Below, in pieces: positions 8,128 to 17,444 of a DNA stretch of 64,000 nt. The stretch lies in NCBI GenBank assembly GCA_035496935.1, contig DATJED010000015.1:62001-126000 (forward strand). Direction: 5' to 3'. The position numbers and the translations under genes are program-made. Source of the DNA: Pseudopedobacter sp035496935. GTDB lineage: Bacteria > Bacteroidota > Bacteroidia > Sphingobacteriales > Sphingobacteriaceae. The notes below the pieces were generated by a model. The model had not been told where the DNA came from and did no database searches. It was given only the letters and a program-made list of their open reading frames with translations. Each line of letters opens with the position of its first letter. Position 1 is the stretch's first letter.

Positions 8128-8343
8128 ATGAAGTTATCGCAATTAAAAATAGGTCAAAAAGGAATTATCAAAGAATTTACAGATTTGGAAATGTCTGTAA
8201 AATTAATGGAAATGGGTTGCTTGCCTGGCGAATGTGTAAAGTTGGAACGTATAGCACCAATGGGCGACCCGATAGCAGTTTCGGTAGCAGGTTATCAATT
8301 ATCCTTAAGAAAATTAGAGGCTTCTACTATAGAACTGATATAA
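8128..8343 (+). CDS. feoA: Ferrous iron transport accessory protein FeoA
   Basis: A 71-residue SH3-like protein. The conserved pattern LKIGQKGIIKEF...LMEMGCLPGECVKLERIAPMGDPIAVSVAGYQLSLRK is that of FeoA, a small cytoplasmic protein needed for full activity of the FeoB iron transporter. feoB starts 11 bp downstream, so the two form an operon driven by the promoter at 8075. Confidence 0.95.
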   Translation: MKLSQLKIGQKGIIKEFTDLEMSVKLMEMGCLPGECVKLERIAPMGDPIAVSVAGYQLSLRKLEASTIELI

Positions 8344-8354
8344 TCTGAAAAGGA

Positions 8355-10469
8355 TTGAAAAACACCAAAAGAGTAGCCCTTGTTGGTAATCCGAACACCG
8401 GAAAATCAACTATTTTTAATGCTTTAACTGGTTTAAACCAAAAAGTAGGTAATTTCCCGGGGGTTACTGTTGATAAAAAATCGGGTTATACCAAATTGGC
8501 AGACGGTACCAGCATAGAGGTAGTAGATTTACCCGGAACCTATAGCTTATATCCTAAAAGTGCAGATGAAACTATAGTTTTCGAAGTTCTTTCTGATCAA
8601 CAAAATCCATCCCATCCCGATATTGTATTGGTTGTTGCCGATGCAACAAGTTTAAAACGAAATCTTTTACTTTATACCCAAATTGCAGATTTAGGTATTC
8701 CTGTTATTTTGGTTTTAAATATGATGGATTTGGCCGAAAAAAGTAATATCGAAATTGATATTACTGCTTTAGCCAAAAGATTAAATATACAGATTGTAGC
8801 TTTAGCCGCCCGTAAATCCCAGGGCATTGATGAACTGAAAAAAGCAATCCAGTTCCAAAGCAATACGCCTTTACAAGCAGAAACTATCGCTGTAGAAGCA
8901 ATTGCGCCAGATTTAATAAAGGATATTGCGGGTCTGCTGAAAATCGATAATCCTTACATCGCTTTACAGATAGCGCACCAGCACCAAAATTTACGGTATT
9001 TAAGCAAAGCGGAAAACCAAAACATAAAAGACTTAGTACTCGCCTCAGATTTTCACACGCAAAAAGCACAGGCGGCCGAAACTATTGCCCGTTACAATTT
9101 CATAAACGATGTGCTTTTGGATACGGTTAAATACACAACCGTGGCCTTAGAGGAGAACATCAGTAATAAAATAGACCATTATTTAACGCATAAAATTTGG
9201 GGTTTCGTTATTTTTATCGGTATCCTATTCGCTATTTTCCAATCAATTTTTGCGTGGTCCGAGTATCCGATGGCACTCATTGAAACCTTATTTGTTTGGC
9301 TCGAAACCCTAGGACATCAGTTTCTACCTGCTGGTGTTTTAACAGATTTGTTGATTGATGGGGTATTGGCCGGTTTAAGTGGCGTGATGGTTTTTATCCC
9401 TCAGATAGCGTTACTTTTTGCTTTTATATCCATTTTAGAGGATACGGGTTATATGGCTCGTGTTACTTTTATGATGGACCGTTTGATGCGTAAAGTTGGC
9501 TTAAACGGAAAATCAATAGTGCCAATGATTGGAGGTTTGGCCTGTGCGGTTCCATCTATCATGAGCGCCAGAACCATAGAAAACTGGAAAGAGCGTATGA
9601 TTACCATTATGGTAACGCCTTTGGTTAGTTGTTCCGCCAGGTTACCTATATATACTTTATTGATTTCGCTGGTGGTGCCAAACAGAATGGTATTTGGTTT
9701 TATCCAATTGCAGGGATTGGCCTTAATGTCGTTATACTTAATGAGCATTGTCGCTGCAATTTTGGTGGCTTGGGTGATGAAGTTCATCCTAAAAAGTAAA
9801 CTAAAAGGCTATTTCATTATGGAGTTGCCCGTTTACCGGATGCCCCGCTGGAGAAACGTAGGGCTTACAATGTACGAAAGCGTTAAAACTTTTGTTACCG
9901 AAGCCGGAAAGGTAATTATTGCGGTTTCTATTGTACTGTGGGTATTGGCGAGTTATGGACCGGGAGATAGATTTCAGAAAATTGAGGCAAAATATAGCTC
10001 GCAGGCTTACACGACAAAGTTTAATGAGGATCAGATAGAGAAATTAAAATCATCTGAAAAGTTAGAAAATTCCTACGCGGGCGTTTTAGGAAAAAGTATT
10101 GAGCCGGGCATTAAACCTTTAGGCTTCGATTGGAAAATAGGGATAGCTCTAATTACTTCTTTTGCGGCCAGAGAAGTTTTTGTTGGTACAATGGCTACTT
10201 TATATTCCGTAGATGGCGATGCCGATAAAATGGACTCGGTTAGAGAAAAAATGGCAAGTGCAAAAAACGCCGAAACGGGTTTGCCTGTTTTTACAGTTGC
10301 CACAGCCTTTTCATTAATGATGTTTTATGCTTTTGCAATGCAGTGTATGAGCACAATGGCCGTGGTTTACCGAGAAACCAAACATATTAAATGGCCTATC
10401 ATCCAATTTATGTATATGTTGGTTTTGGCTTATGTAGCTAGCTATATTACTTATGTTATTTTACGATAG
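8355..10469 (+). CDS. feoB: Ferrous iron transporter FeoB
   Basis: A 704-residue inner-membrane Fe(II) transporter with an N-terminal G domain. G1 is GNPNTGKST (11-19), G3 is DLPGTYSL (58-65) and G4 is NMMD (122-125). A helical linker follows, then a membrane domain from about residue 275 with the gate motifs (GLACAVPSIMSARTI and the C-terminal TSFAAREVFVGTMATLY). The start must be the TTG at 8355: an in-frame stop lies at 8346-8348 and there is no ATG before the G1 motif. An AGGA lies directly before the start. No FeoC gene follows; the next gene is convergent. Confidence 0.97.
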   Translation: MKNTKRVALVGNPNTGKSTIFNALTGLNQKVGNFPGVTVDKKSGYTKLADGTSIEVVDLPGTYSLYPKSADETIVFEVLSDQQNPSHPDIVLVVADATSLKRNLLLYTQIADLGIPVILVLNMMDLAEKSNIEIDITALAKRLNIQIVALAARKSQGIDELKKAIQFQSNTPLQAETIAVEAIAPDLIKDIAGLLKIDNPYIALQIAHQHQNLRYLSKAENQNIKDLVLASDFHTQKAQAAETIARYNFINDVLLDTVKYTTVALEENISNKIDHYLTHKIWGFVIFIGILFAIFQSIFAWSEYPMALIETLFVWLETLGHQFLPAGVLTDLLIDGVLAGLSGVMVFIPQIALLFAFISILEDTGYMARVTFMMDRLMRKVGLNGKSIVPMIGGLACAVPSIMSARTIENWKERMITIMVTPLVSCSARLPIYTLLISLVVPNRMVFGFIQLQGLALMSLYLMSIVAAILVAWVMKFILKSKLKGYFIMELPVYRMPRWRNVGLTMYESVKTFVTEAGKVIIAVSIVLWVLASYGPGDRFQKIEAKYSSQAYTTKFNEDQIEKLKSSEKLENSYAGVLGKSIEPGIKPLGFDWKIGIALITSFAAREVFVGTMATLYSVDGDADKMDSVREKMASAKNAETGLPVFTVATAFSLMMFYAFAMQCMSTMAVVYRETKHIKWPIIQFMYMLVLAYVASYITYVILR

Positions 10470-10549
10470 TTGGATAACATGTAAGAAGTAAGAGTTACGA
10501 CTGCGTACGTATCTTTAAAAAATAATCAAATATTTATTGTGCATTGGCT

Positions 10550-11863
10550 TTACAACTTCTCGCCATGTTGCGAAATATCCAAGCCTAATTCTTCTTCCTC
10601 GTCAGAAACTCGTAATGGAGTAATCATATCCGTAAATTTTAATAATAACCACGAACCGCAGAAGGCAAATATCGATACACCAATTAGTGCCCCAAGGTGT
10701 ACAAAAAATAAGTGGTTTTCTCCAAAAATTAAACCGTTACCAGTTTGGTTTGCTGCATTAATAGATTGATGCGCAAACACACCGGTCAATAACATCCCAA
10801 CCATACCGCCGACGCCGTGGCAAGGGAAAACATCCAGAGTATCATCTATAGAAGTACGCGTTCTCCAGTCAACCACCAAATTACTTACTACCGAGGCAAC
10901 AACACCAATAATTAAAGAGTGTGGAATAGTTACAAACCCTGCGGCGGGCGTAATTGCTACTAACCCTACAACAGTACCTATACAAGTCCCCATTGCCGAT
11001 GGCTTTCTTCCTTTATAAGAATCAAAGAAAATCCAAGCTAAAGCGCCTGCAGCAGAAGCGGCCATGGTATTTGCTAAGGCAATTGCGGCCACGGTGCCAG
11101 CAGAATATGCAGAACCTCCGTTAAAGCCAATCCAACCGAACCATAAAAGTCCGGTTCCTAATAATACATAAGTAATTCGGGCAGGATTGTGGTTTGCTCC
11201 GCTACGTTTTTTTAAATATAATGCAGAAGCTAACGCAGCCCACCCGGCAGACATGTGTACCACCGTTCCGCCTGCAAAATCCAATACACCTAATTTAAAC
11301 AGCATCCCGTCCGGATGCCAGGTAGAATGTGCCAAAGGAGCGTAAATGAAAATAAAAAACAGGCATATAAACAAACAGTATGAAATAAACCTGATTCTTT
11401 CTGCAAATGCGCCGGTAATTAACGCTGGGGTAATTATTGCAAACTTTAATTGATAAAAAGCAAATAAAACAAAAGGAATTGTTGGCGCTAAAGGCCACGG
11501 TTTTCCATCAATTACGTGGTTCATCATAAAAAACGTAGCGGGATTACCGATAATTCCACCAACAGAATCGCCAAAGGCGAGACTGAACCCGAAAACTACC
11601 CATATTACGGTAATAATGGCCATGCAGATAAAACTCTGTAACATGGTTGAGATTACGTTCTTCTTGTTCACCATTCCTCCGTAAAAGAACGCTAAACCCG
11701 GGGTCATGATTAAAACAAGAGCAACAGCGGTAAGCATCCAAGCAACATCAGAATAATTATACTCGCCTTTATATACGCCGGTAGGTAAACTAGGATGTGT
11801 AATTGTTAATAGAGCAATAATAATTAGGAATATAAACGGAATTTTAGATAATTTTTTAGCCAT
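10550..11863 (-). CDS. amt: Ammonium transporter (Amt/MEP/Rh family)
   Basis: A 437-residue membrane channel for ammonium. Family signatures are MTPGLAFFYGGMVNKKNVISTMLQSF near residue 53, DFAGGTVVHMSAGWAALASALYL in the middle (containing the first pore histidine region) and FPCHGVGGMVGMLLTGVFA with the second pore histidine near the C-terminus. The N-terminal hydrophobic stretch is probably a signal peptide or extra helix. No glnK/PII gene is next to it, unlike many proteobacterial loci. The short cytoplasmic tail ends SDEEEELGLDISQHGEKL, the typical Bacteroidota Amt tail. It is convergent with feoB. Confidence 0.95.
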   Translation of the reverse strand: MAKKLSKIPFIFLIIIALLTITHPSLPTGVYKGEYNYSDVAWMLTAVALVLIMTPGLAFFYGGMVNKKNVISTMLQSFICMAIITVIWVVFGFSLAFGDSVGGIIGNPATFFMMNHVIDGKPWPLAPTIPFVLFAFYQLKFAIITPALITGAFAERIRFISYCLFICLFFIFIYAPLAHSTWHPDGMLFKLGVLDFAGGTVVHMSAGWAALASALYLKKRSGANHNPARITYVLLGTGLLWFGWIGFNGGSAYSAGTVAAIALANTMAASAAGALAWIFFDSYKGRKPSAMGTCIGTVVGLVAITPAAGFVTIPHSLIIGVVASVVSNLVVDWRTRTSIDDTLDVFPCHGVGGMVGMLLTGVFAHQSINAANQTGNGLIFGENHLFFVHLGALIGVSIFAFCGSWLLLKFTDMITPLRVSDEEEELGLDISQHGEKL

Positions 11864-12079
11864 CTGTTTTAAAAACGTTTTTTAGTGAGGCGAAATTAAT
11901 AAAAATGAAGTGATATTTATAAATATGCTAATATTTTATTAGAATATTTTGATAATTGACGAATAAATCTGATGTTTTATAATTATTTAATGAAATTTTA
12001 TGCCTTTTAAGGAAGTATGACGTAATTATATTTGAATTTAACAATCAAACTATCGGATATTTGCTGAGCGCAATAAATC

Positions 12080-13375
12080 TTAATCTTTGTATATGGGGAG
12101 CGAAACAAAAAAAGTACTGCCTTTACCTAACTCACTTTCAAACCAAATTTCTCCGTTTTGCAAATTTGCGTAGTCCTTGCATAAAACTAATCCCAGTCCG
12201 GTACCTTTTTCTTTTTTTGTTCCTATTTGGGTTTTTACATCTAAAGAGAAAATTTTCTGTTTTTCTACTTCACCGATGCCAATTCCCGCATCTTTGACCT
12301 TAAAAATGGCCCGATTATTTTCTTCGTAAACCTTAAATTCAATTTCTCCTTTCACTTCAGAAAATTTTATGGCGTTGTACAGCAGGTTTCGGATAACTAG
12401 TTGGAGCATATTTTTATCTCCGGCAACTTCGATATTGCTTAAAGTATCTTTAATGATGATGTCTTTGCTCTTGGCGTATTCTCTTATTTGCTCAAGCGTA
12501 GTAGCTAAAGTTTCCGCAACCTTTAATCGGGTAATAAAAGGTTTTGAGCCTCCCATTTGGCCTTTTGCCCAATTCAACAAATTATCCAACAATTCATACG
12601 CTTCATTCGTCGATTTTATTAAACCGTCCTCTATAACTGCTTTTTCGTCGTCGGTTAAATCGTGTTCTTTTAAAAAGTTGAGATATTGTTTGACAGAGCC
12701 AACAGGTGATCGTAAATCATGAGAAATAATAGAAAACAGTTTTGTTTTTTCTGAATTAAGTTTTTCTAACGCTATTGCCTTCGTTTCCAAAATCTGTTTC
12801 TGTTTTTCGTAAGCCCTACGTTTATAAAAAATGCCACTCGTTATTAACACAACAACCATTATATAAGTGGTATAAACATCTGTAAAGATGAAGAGTCTGT
12901 TCTCATATCCTACTAAAATAGCGTCAGGGTAGAGATATTCGATGGAAAAAAGCCCGGCCATTAAAAATAGATTTAAGAATAGCCAAAGCCAAGTGTTTTT
13001 TTGACTTACAACAGAGGTCATTATAAATAAAACCGCTAAAAAAAGCAGGCCTGTTGGCCCGGTTATTCCTCCGTTTATAAAATAATTTACAGCTAATAAG
13101 GTGTTTAACTCAGTACCGGTAAGGATAAGTGCAAGCTTAAATCTTTTCTCGACCCGGCTTAAGTAAAGGATTATTGATTGGAAAAGACAGACCCCAGCGG
13201 TTAAAACGGCCGATTCATACAGTCCAAAAGTTATATTTAGGGCAAAACTAAAAACAGTAGTTAGGCATACAAAAAACAAAAAAAGGTTAAATATCCTATG
13301 TTCTAAGGAAAATCTTTCCTCATCGCCTATAAATATTAAAACCGCTTTCCTGTAAATTTTTGCTAACGGACTCAT
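12080..13375 (-). CDS. Membrane-bound sensor histidine kinase
   Basis: A 431-residue protein with about six membrane helices between residues 28 and 185, a short linker and a kinase core. The H box is FSIISHDLRSPVGSV with the phospho-accepting H219. The N box is LQLVIRNLLYNAIKFSE, G1 is VKDAGIGIG and the G2 region is GTGLGLVLCKDY. The sensor half resembles 6TM membrane sensors with no extracellular domain, so the stimulus is unknown. No response regulator lies beside it, so it is an orphan kinase in this window. It lies upstream of amt on the same strand with a 216-bp gap, so nitrogen sensing is possible but unsupported. Confidence 0.9.
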   Translation of the reverse strand: MSPLAKIYRKAVLIFIGDEERFSLEHRIFNLFLFFVCLTTVFSFALNITFGLYESAVLTAGVCLFQSIILYLSRVEKRFKLALILTGTELNTLLAVNYFINGGITGPTGLLFLAVLFIMTSVVSQKNTWLWLFLNLFLMAGLFSIEYLYPDAILVGYENRLFIFTDVYTTYIMVVVLITSGIFYKRRAYEKQKQILETKAIALEKLNSEKTKLFSIISHDLRSPVGSVKQYLNFLKEHDLTDDEKAVIEDGLIKSTNEAYELLDNLLNWAKGQMGGSKPFITRLKVAETLATTLEQIREYAKSKDIIIKDTLSNIEVAGDKNMLQLVIRNLLYNAIKFSEVKGEIEFKVYEENNRAIFKVKDAGIGIGEVEKQKIFSLDVKTQIGTKKEKGTGLGLVLCKDYANLQNGEIWFESELGKGSTFFVSLPIYKD

Positions 13376-13384
13376 TACAATTTT

Positions 13385-13846
13385 TTACGCAACAAAGTGG
13401 TACAGAAACACAGCTTCGCCGGTAAACGCTGGTTTTTTCTCGTCTTTAATTTCCAGTTCGATAGCAATGTTTGCTTTAGTAACACCTCTTAAATTTACAA
13501 TACCTGCCAAACTCACCTTTAAACGCACTTCGCTATTTACTTTTACGGCTTGCGCAAATCTTAATTTTTCAATGCCGTAGTTAATCTCCATCTTTAAGTT
13601 CTGGATTTTAACTACCTGTTTCCATAAATAAGGAATCAGCGAAAGCGTTAAATAACCGTGGGCAATGGTACTTTTAAAAGGGCTATCAGTAGCGGCTTTT
13701 TGTTCATCTACGTGTATCCATTGATGGTCCAGCGTGGCATCTGCAAATAGATTAATTTGTGACTGTTCTATTTTGTGCCATTCAGAAATGCCTAATTCTT
13801 TCCCTAAATAGGTTTCAAATTCTGCGTGGTTATTAATTGTAATCAT
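13385..13846 (-). CDS. MaoC-family (R)-hydratase/dehydratase
   Basis: A 153-residue single hotdog-domain protein. The MaoC hydratase-2 motif is visible as NLFADATLDHQWIHVDEQKAATDSPFKSTIAHGYLTLSL, containing the catalytic Asp/His pair (D...H in TLDHQWIH) and the AHGYLTLSL segment. Such proteins hydrate enoyl-CoA thioesters in fatty acid oxidation or related pathways in the cytoplasm. It lies 3 bp from thiL and 9 bp from the kinase gene on the same strand, so a shared transcript is likely. The substrate is not evident. Confidence 0.9.
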   Translation of the reverse strand: MITINNHAEFETYLGKELGISEWHKIEQSQINLFADATLDHQWIHVDEQKAATDSPFKSTIAHGYLTLSLIPYLWKQVVKIQNLKMEINYGIEKLRFAQAVKVNSEVRLKVSLAGIVNLRGVTKANIAIELEIKDEKKPAFTGEAVFLYHFVA

Positions 13847-13849
13847 AAT

Positions 13850-14899
13850 TTAGCTTTTTGTTGAAGTAAAGGCATTCCAGCCCTGTGCTTTAATTTCATG
13901 AATATTTCCGGCTTTCGTAATCAAATAATTTCCGGCGCTTTCTTCGGTAATATAGCCAATTATCGAAATATCCACATCATGTTTCATTTTATCGTAATCG
14001 GCTTGTTTAATGGTAAAAAGCAATTCGTAATCTTCGCCGCCGTTTAATGCGCAAACGGTTGGGTCTAAACCAAATTCACGGGCAGTATCAGCTGTCATCG
14101 GATCCAGCGGAATTTTTTCCTCATAAATTTTGCATCCTTTTTTTGATTGCCGGGTGATATGCAAAATCTCGGAAGCCAAACCATCAGAAATATCAATCAT
14201 TGATGTAGGTTTGATTTTCATTTTTGCCAGCAAGTCCACAATATCTATCCTAGCTTCTGGCTTTAACTGGCGCTCAACAATGTAATCTTTCCCTTCTAAA
14301 TCAGGCTGAATTTTCGGATTTGTTAAAAAAACCTGCTTTTCTCTTTCCAGTAACTGAAGCCCAACGTAGGCCCCGCCTAAATCCCCAGAAACGCAGATTA
14401 AATCGCCTTCTTCTGCGCCGTTTCTGTAGGTGATGTCTTTTTCATCGGCATAGCCAATGCTTGTTACAGAAATTACTAAGCCTTGGCGTGATGATGTGGT
14501 ATCGCCACCAATTAAGTCAACATTAAATTTTTCGCAGGCCAAAAGCATTCCTGCATATAATTCTTCAATAGCTTCTAACGGAAATTTGCTTGAGAAACCG
14601 AACGATACAGTTACTTGACTTGCTATACCGTTCATGGCATAAATATCGCTCAAGTTAACTTGTATTGCTTTGTATCCCAAATGTTTTAAAGGCGTAAAAG
14701 CCAAATCAAAATGGATGCCTTCCAACAACATATCCGTGGAGATTAAGGTTTTCTTGTTCTTAAAATCTAAAACAGCGGCATCATCGCCAACACCTTTTAA
14801 AGTGCTTTGATTTTTTAAATTGATATGCTGGGTTAAATGATGGATTAAACCAAATTCGCCGAGATTGGCTATTTCCGTTTTTTCTGTTTGCTCGAACAT
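13850..14899 (-). CDS. thiL: Thiamine-monophosphate kinase
   Basis: A 349-residue member of the PurM/ThiL ATP-binding superfamily that phosphorylates thiamine monophosphate to the active diphosphate. Seen are GEFGLIHHL, GVGDDAAVLDF with nucleotide and metal-binding Asp residues near 42-43, STDMLLEGIHFD, DLIGGDTTSS and ISDGLASEILHI. The length fits the family. There is no TPP riboswitch upstream. It is transcribed ahead of the MaoC gene. Confidence 0.95.
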   Translation of the reverse strand: MFEQTEKTEIANLGEFGLIHHLTQHINLKNQSTLKGVGDDAAVLDFKNKKTLISTDMLLEGIHFDLAFTPLKHLGYKAIQVNLSDIYAMNGIASQVTVSFGFSSKFPLEAIEELYAGMLLACEKFNVDLIGGDTTSSRQGLVISVTSIGYADEKDITYRNGAEEGDLICVSGDLGGAYVGLQLLEREKQVFLTNPKIQPDLEGKDYIVERQLKPEARIDIVDLLAKMKIKPTSMIDISDGLASEILHITRQSKKGCKIYEEKIPLDPMTADTAREFGLDPTVCALNGGEDYELLFTIKQADYDKMKHDVDISIIGYITEESAGNYLITKAGNIHEIKAQGWNAFTSTKS

Positions 14900-15046
14900 C
14901 CTATTATCTTGAAGTATTATTTATCTGTTGATAACCTGTTTTTGCAAAGGTAGGAATTTCTATTTGCAGCCTTGATTTTTTTGCGAGTTCTATATTAATG
15001 GGTTTTTGAAAGATTGAACTGCATGTTTCACGAACCGCTTTAAACT

Positions 15047-15079
15047 AAAAAAGCGTCCTTAAGAAATTAAGAACGCTTT
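15047..15079 (-). terminator. Rho-independent terminator of pyk
   Basis: On the reverse strand a 13-bp stem (15050-15062 with 15067-15079, one mismatch at 15057/15072) with a stable tetraloop is followed by a U run (complement of 15047-15052). It lies about 20 bp after the pyk stop codon. Confidence 0.85.
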
Positions 15080-15101
15080 GGTAATGTACAATGGTCAATA
15101 G

Positions 15102-16532
15102 TTACTCAACCACGCTAACTTTTATCATGTTGGTTTTTCCTTTTTTCTCGATAGGAATGGCGGCCGTATTAATTACAACGTCTCCAGCTTCGATAATTTT
15201 TTCTGCTTTCAAAACTTTGTTAACCTCGCTAATGGTTTGGTCGGTACTCTCAAATTTATCATAATAAAAGCCCCTAACGCCCCACAATAAGCTTAAAGTA
15301 TTTAATAAATTATGGTTTGAGGTAAAAATAAAAGTTCCGGCTTTTGGCCTGTGCGAACAAATTTGGAAAGCAGTATAACCAGAAGAAGTCATTGCAACTA
15401 TACCTGCTGCTTTGGTTTTATCTGCTAAAAATACAGCCGAACTACATACCGCGTCTGCCATATAAGTATTCGAAGTTTCGTCCAATTCTTTTTCTCTATA
15501 ATAAGGATAAGAAGTATCTTCCACGTGGCGAACAATTTTGCTCATCGTTTCGATAACAATCAAAGGAAATTCACCCACAGAGGTTTCACCGCTTAGCATC
15601 ACGGCATCAGCGCCATCCAAAACAGAGTTTGCCACGTCATTTACTTCGGCTCTTGTTGGACGAGGAGTGGTAATCATGCTTTCTAGCATTTGTGTAGCAA
15701 CAATTACCGGTTTTGATGCTTTGTTACATTTTTTGGCAATCATTTTTTGCAGAACCGGAACTTCTTCCAAAGGCATTTCAACTCCTAAATCTCCACGGGC
15801 AACCATTACACCGTCTGTAACTTCAATAATTGCATCAATATTGTCAATAGCTTCTGGCTTTTCAATTTTTGCAATAACCCGCGAAGTTTTTCCGCTACGG
15901 CTAATGATACGTTTTAAATCAATAATATCTTCGGCGGTACGCACAAAAGATAACCCAATCCACTCAACGTCATTTGCCAAAGCAAAATCTAAATTAATTA
16001 AATCTTCTTCTGTTAATGATGGGATAGAAACTTTTGTATTTGGCAAGTTTACGCCTTTACGGCTGGTTAAAACACCACCGTGTACTACTTCACATATTAC
16101 CGTGTCTTTTCTGTTGGTTTCAATTACTTTTAACTGTAGTTTACCATCATCAAGCAAAATCACTTCGCCAGCCTTAACATCTTGTGGAAAAGCTTCATAA
16201 GTAATGTAAATTTGGTTATCATCACCAATACACTCTTGTGTGGTAATTTTTACCTGAGTGCCATTAATTAGGTTAATCCCACCATCTTTTACCATACCGA
16301 TTCTGATTTTTGGCCCTTGTAAGTCAGCCAAAATACCAATATTGGTTTTGTATTTTCTGTTGATCTCTCTAATGGTGTGGATTAGTTCCTGGTGGTCTTC
16401 TGCTTTACCGTGTGAAAAATTTAAACGGCAAACATCAACGCCAGCTTTAATCATTGATAATAAAACATCTTTGTTTGATGATGCAGGACCAAGCGTGGCA
16501 ACAATCTTGGTTTTCTTTTGTACAATTTTCAT
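15102..16532 (-). CDS. pyk: Pyruvate kinase
   Basis: A 476-residue glycolytic enzyme that makes pyruvate and ATP from phosphoenolpyruvate and ADP. Seen are the N-terminal TKIVATLGPASS and CRLNFSHG, the active-site signature RVIAKIEKPEAIDNIDAI (catalytic Lys in AKIEKPE), GVMVARGDLGVEMP and ATQMLESMI. The C-terminal effector domain is present. The gene has its own promoter at 16590 and its own terminator, so it is monocistronic. Confidence 0.97.
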   Translation of the reverse strand: MKIVQKKTKIVATLGPASSNKDVLLSMIKAGVDVCRLNFSHGKAEDHQELIHTIREINRKYKTNIGILADLQGPKIRIGMVKDGGINLINGTQVKITTQECIGDDNQIYITYEAFPQDVKAGEVILLDDGKLQLKVIETNRKDTVICEVVHGGVLTSRKGVNLPNTKVSIPSLTEEDLINLDFALANDVEWIGLSFVRTAEDIIDLKRIISRSGKTSRVIAKIEKPEAIDNIDAIIEVTDGVMVARGDLGVEMPLEEVPVLQKMIAKKCNKASKPVIVATQMLESMITTPRPTRAEVNDVANSVLDGADAVMLSGETSVGEFPLIVIETMSKIVRHVEDTSYPYYREKELDETSNTYMADAVCSSAVFLADKTKAAGIVAMTSSGYTAFQICSHRPKAGTFIFTSNHNLLNTLSLLWGVRGFYYDKFESTDQTISEVNKVLKAEKIIEAGDVVINTAAIPIEKKGKTNMIKVSVVE

Positions 16533-16589
16533 ATATTTTTTTGAAATTCTTTTTTCGGTCTTATTTAAATTCGCTCGACTATATTATAT

Positions 16590-16621
16590 CAAAAGTAGTG
16601 TATTTTTCACACTAACTCAAA
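16590..16621 (-). promoter_or_regulatory. Promoter of pyk
   Basis: On the reverse strand TTTG (complement of 16618-16621), 20 nt, then TACTTTTG (complement of 16590-16597), a perfect match to the TAnnTTTG consensus. Transcription would start near 16584, about 50 nt before the pyk ATG. It fits in the short gap after the IPExxxVDY gene. Confidence 0.75.
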
Positions 16622-16627
16622 TTGTCA

Positions 16628-17044
16628 TTAAAAAATCAGATTCTCTTTTGATTTTATCTTCTCGGGCTTAATCTCCACAACCGCTTGTATTTCTTTTAGC
16701 TGCTTCAGTTGCGATAAAAATAAATCTTGGTCTTCTTCATCAATAAATTCTTTGATCATAATAAAATAATCAACCTGCTTCATCTCCGGAATTAAGAAGC
16801 CTTCGGTCCCTTTATTGGCTAAAAAAATAAACTCACATTCTGTATTTTCTGGGTAGTAAACATACCTCGAAAAAAACTTTTTAGGGGTATTTTTAAACGA
16901 TATTTCCAGATCATCAGCCTTTCTAAAGTCAAATTCTGTAATTTTATTTATGGCAAAACATAGCCTGTAGTCCCTTAAAGGCGAGGTTATGGCAATAAGT
17001 TTGAAGTCAAAATCAGGTTCTAGTGCTAAAATGTTTTTTTTCAA
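16628..17044 (-). CDS. IPExxxVDY family protein
   Basis: A 138-residue small cytoplasmic protein characteristic of Bacteroidota, recognised by the motif IPEMKQVDYF near residue 89 that gives the family its name. Its function is unknown. The N-terminal part (DYRLCFAINKITEFDFRKADDLEI) fits the family. It is divergent from acpP, and pyk follows on the same strand behind its own promoter. Conservation next to pyk and the fatty acid genes is a recurrent arrangement I recall in the phylum. Confidence 0.88.
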   Translation of the reverse strand: MKKNILALEPDFDFKLIAITSPLRDYRLCFAINKITEFDFRKADDLEISFKNTPKKFFSRYVYYPENTECEFIFLANKGTEGFLIPEMKQVDYFIMIKEFIDEEDQDLFLSQLKQLKEIQAVVEIKPEKIKSKENLIF

Positions 17045-17125
17045 AATAATAAAGGTTAATTTCGGTAAATATTTAACCGCTTTATTTGGGAATACCTGTC
17101 CAAAATTAGGGCAAAAATAAAAAGG

Positions 17126-17156
17126 TTTGATATTTGACAGAATTTATTTTTCTTTG
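17126..17156 (+). promoter_or_regulatory. Promoter of acpP-fabF
   Basis: TTTG (17126-17129), 19 nt, TTTCTTTG (17149-17156), one mismatch to TAnnTTTG. Predicted start about 17162, some 27 nt upstream of acpP. Spacing and position fit a housekeeping Bacteroidota promoter. Confidence 0.65.
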
Positions 17157-17188
17157 CACAGAATTTTTAACCCTTAATTATAAGTATT

Positions 17189-17425
17189 ATGTCTGATATC
17201 GCTTCAAGAGTAAAAGCAATTATCGTTGAGAAACTAGGTGTTGACGAAGGTGAAGTAACGCCTGAGGCTTCTTTTACAAACGATTTAGGTGCTGACTCAT
17301 TAGACACCGTTGAATTGATCATGGAATTCGAAAAAGAGTTTAACGTAGCAATTCCAGATGATCAAGCTGAAACCATCAGTACTGTAGGCCAAGCTATCTC
17401 TTACTTGGAAAAAAACGTAAAATAA
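17189..17425 (+). CDS. acpP: Acyl carrier protein (primary fatty acid synthesis)
   Basis: A 78-residue acidic four-helix carrier. The phosphopantetheine site is S37 in LGADSLDTVEL, the canonical DSL motif. It carries growing acyl chains in type II fatty acid synthesis. fabF follows after 19 bp and rnc after that, the classical acpP-fabF-rnc order. Compare the atypical second carrier protein at 63496. Confidence 0.98.
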   Translation: MSDIASRVKAIIVEKLGVDEGEVTPEASFTNDLGADSLDTVELIMEFEKEFNVAIPDDQAETISTVGQAISYLEKNVK

Positions 17426-17444
17426 TTATTGCTTAATTGAATAA

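Noticed and set aside
10470..10549. Terminator between feoB and amt
   Set aside because: Only weak GTAA/TTAC complementarity was found, with no stable stem and T run, though one could be expected between convergent genes. The AAGAAGTAAGAGTTACGAC text might be a dispersed repeat, but only one copy was seen.
14900..15101. TPP riboswitch near thiL
   Set aside because: The gap before thiL shows no thi-box-like CTGAGA motif, only the pyk terminator region.
15538..16200. Forward-strand open frame (220 codons) inside pyruvate kinase
   Set aside because: It is antisense to pyk, which has clear active-site motifs, its own promoter and terminator.
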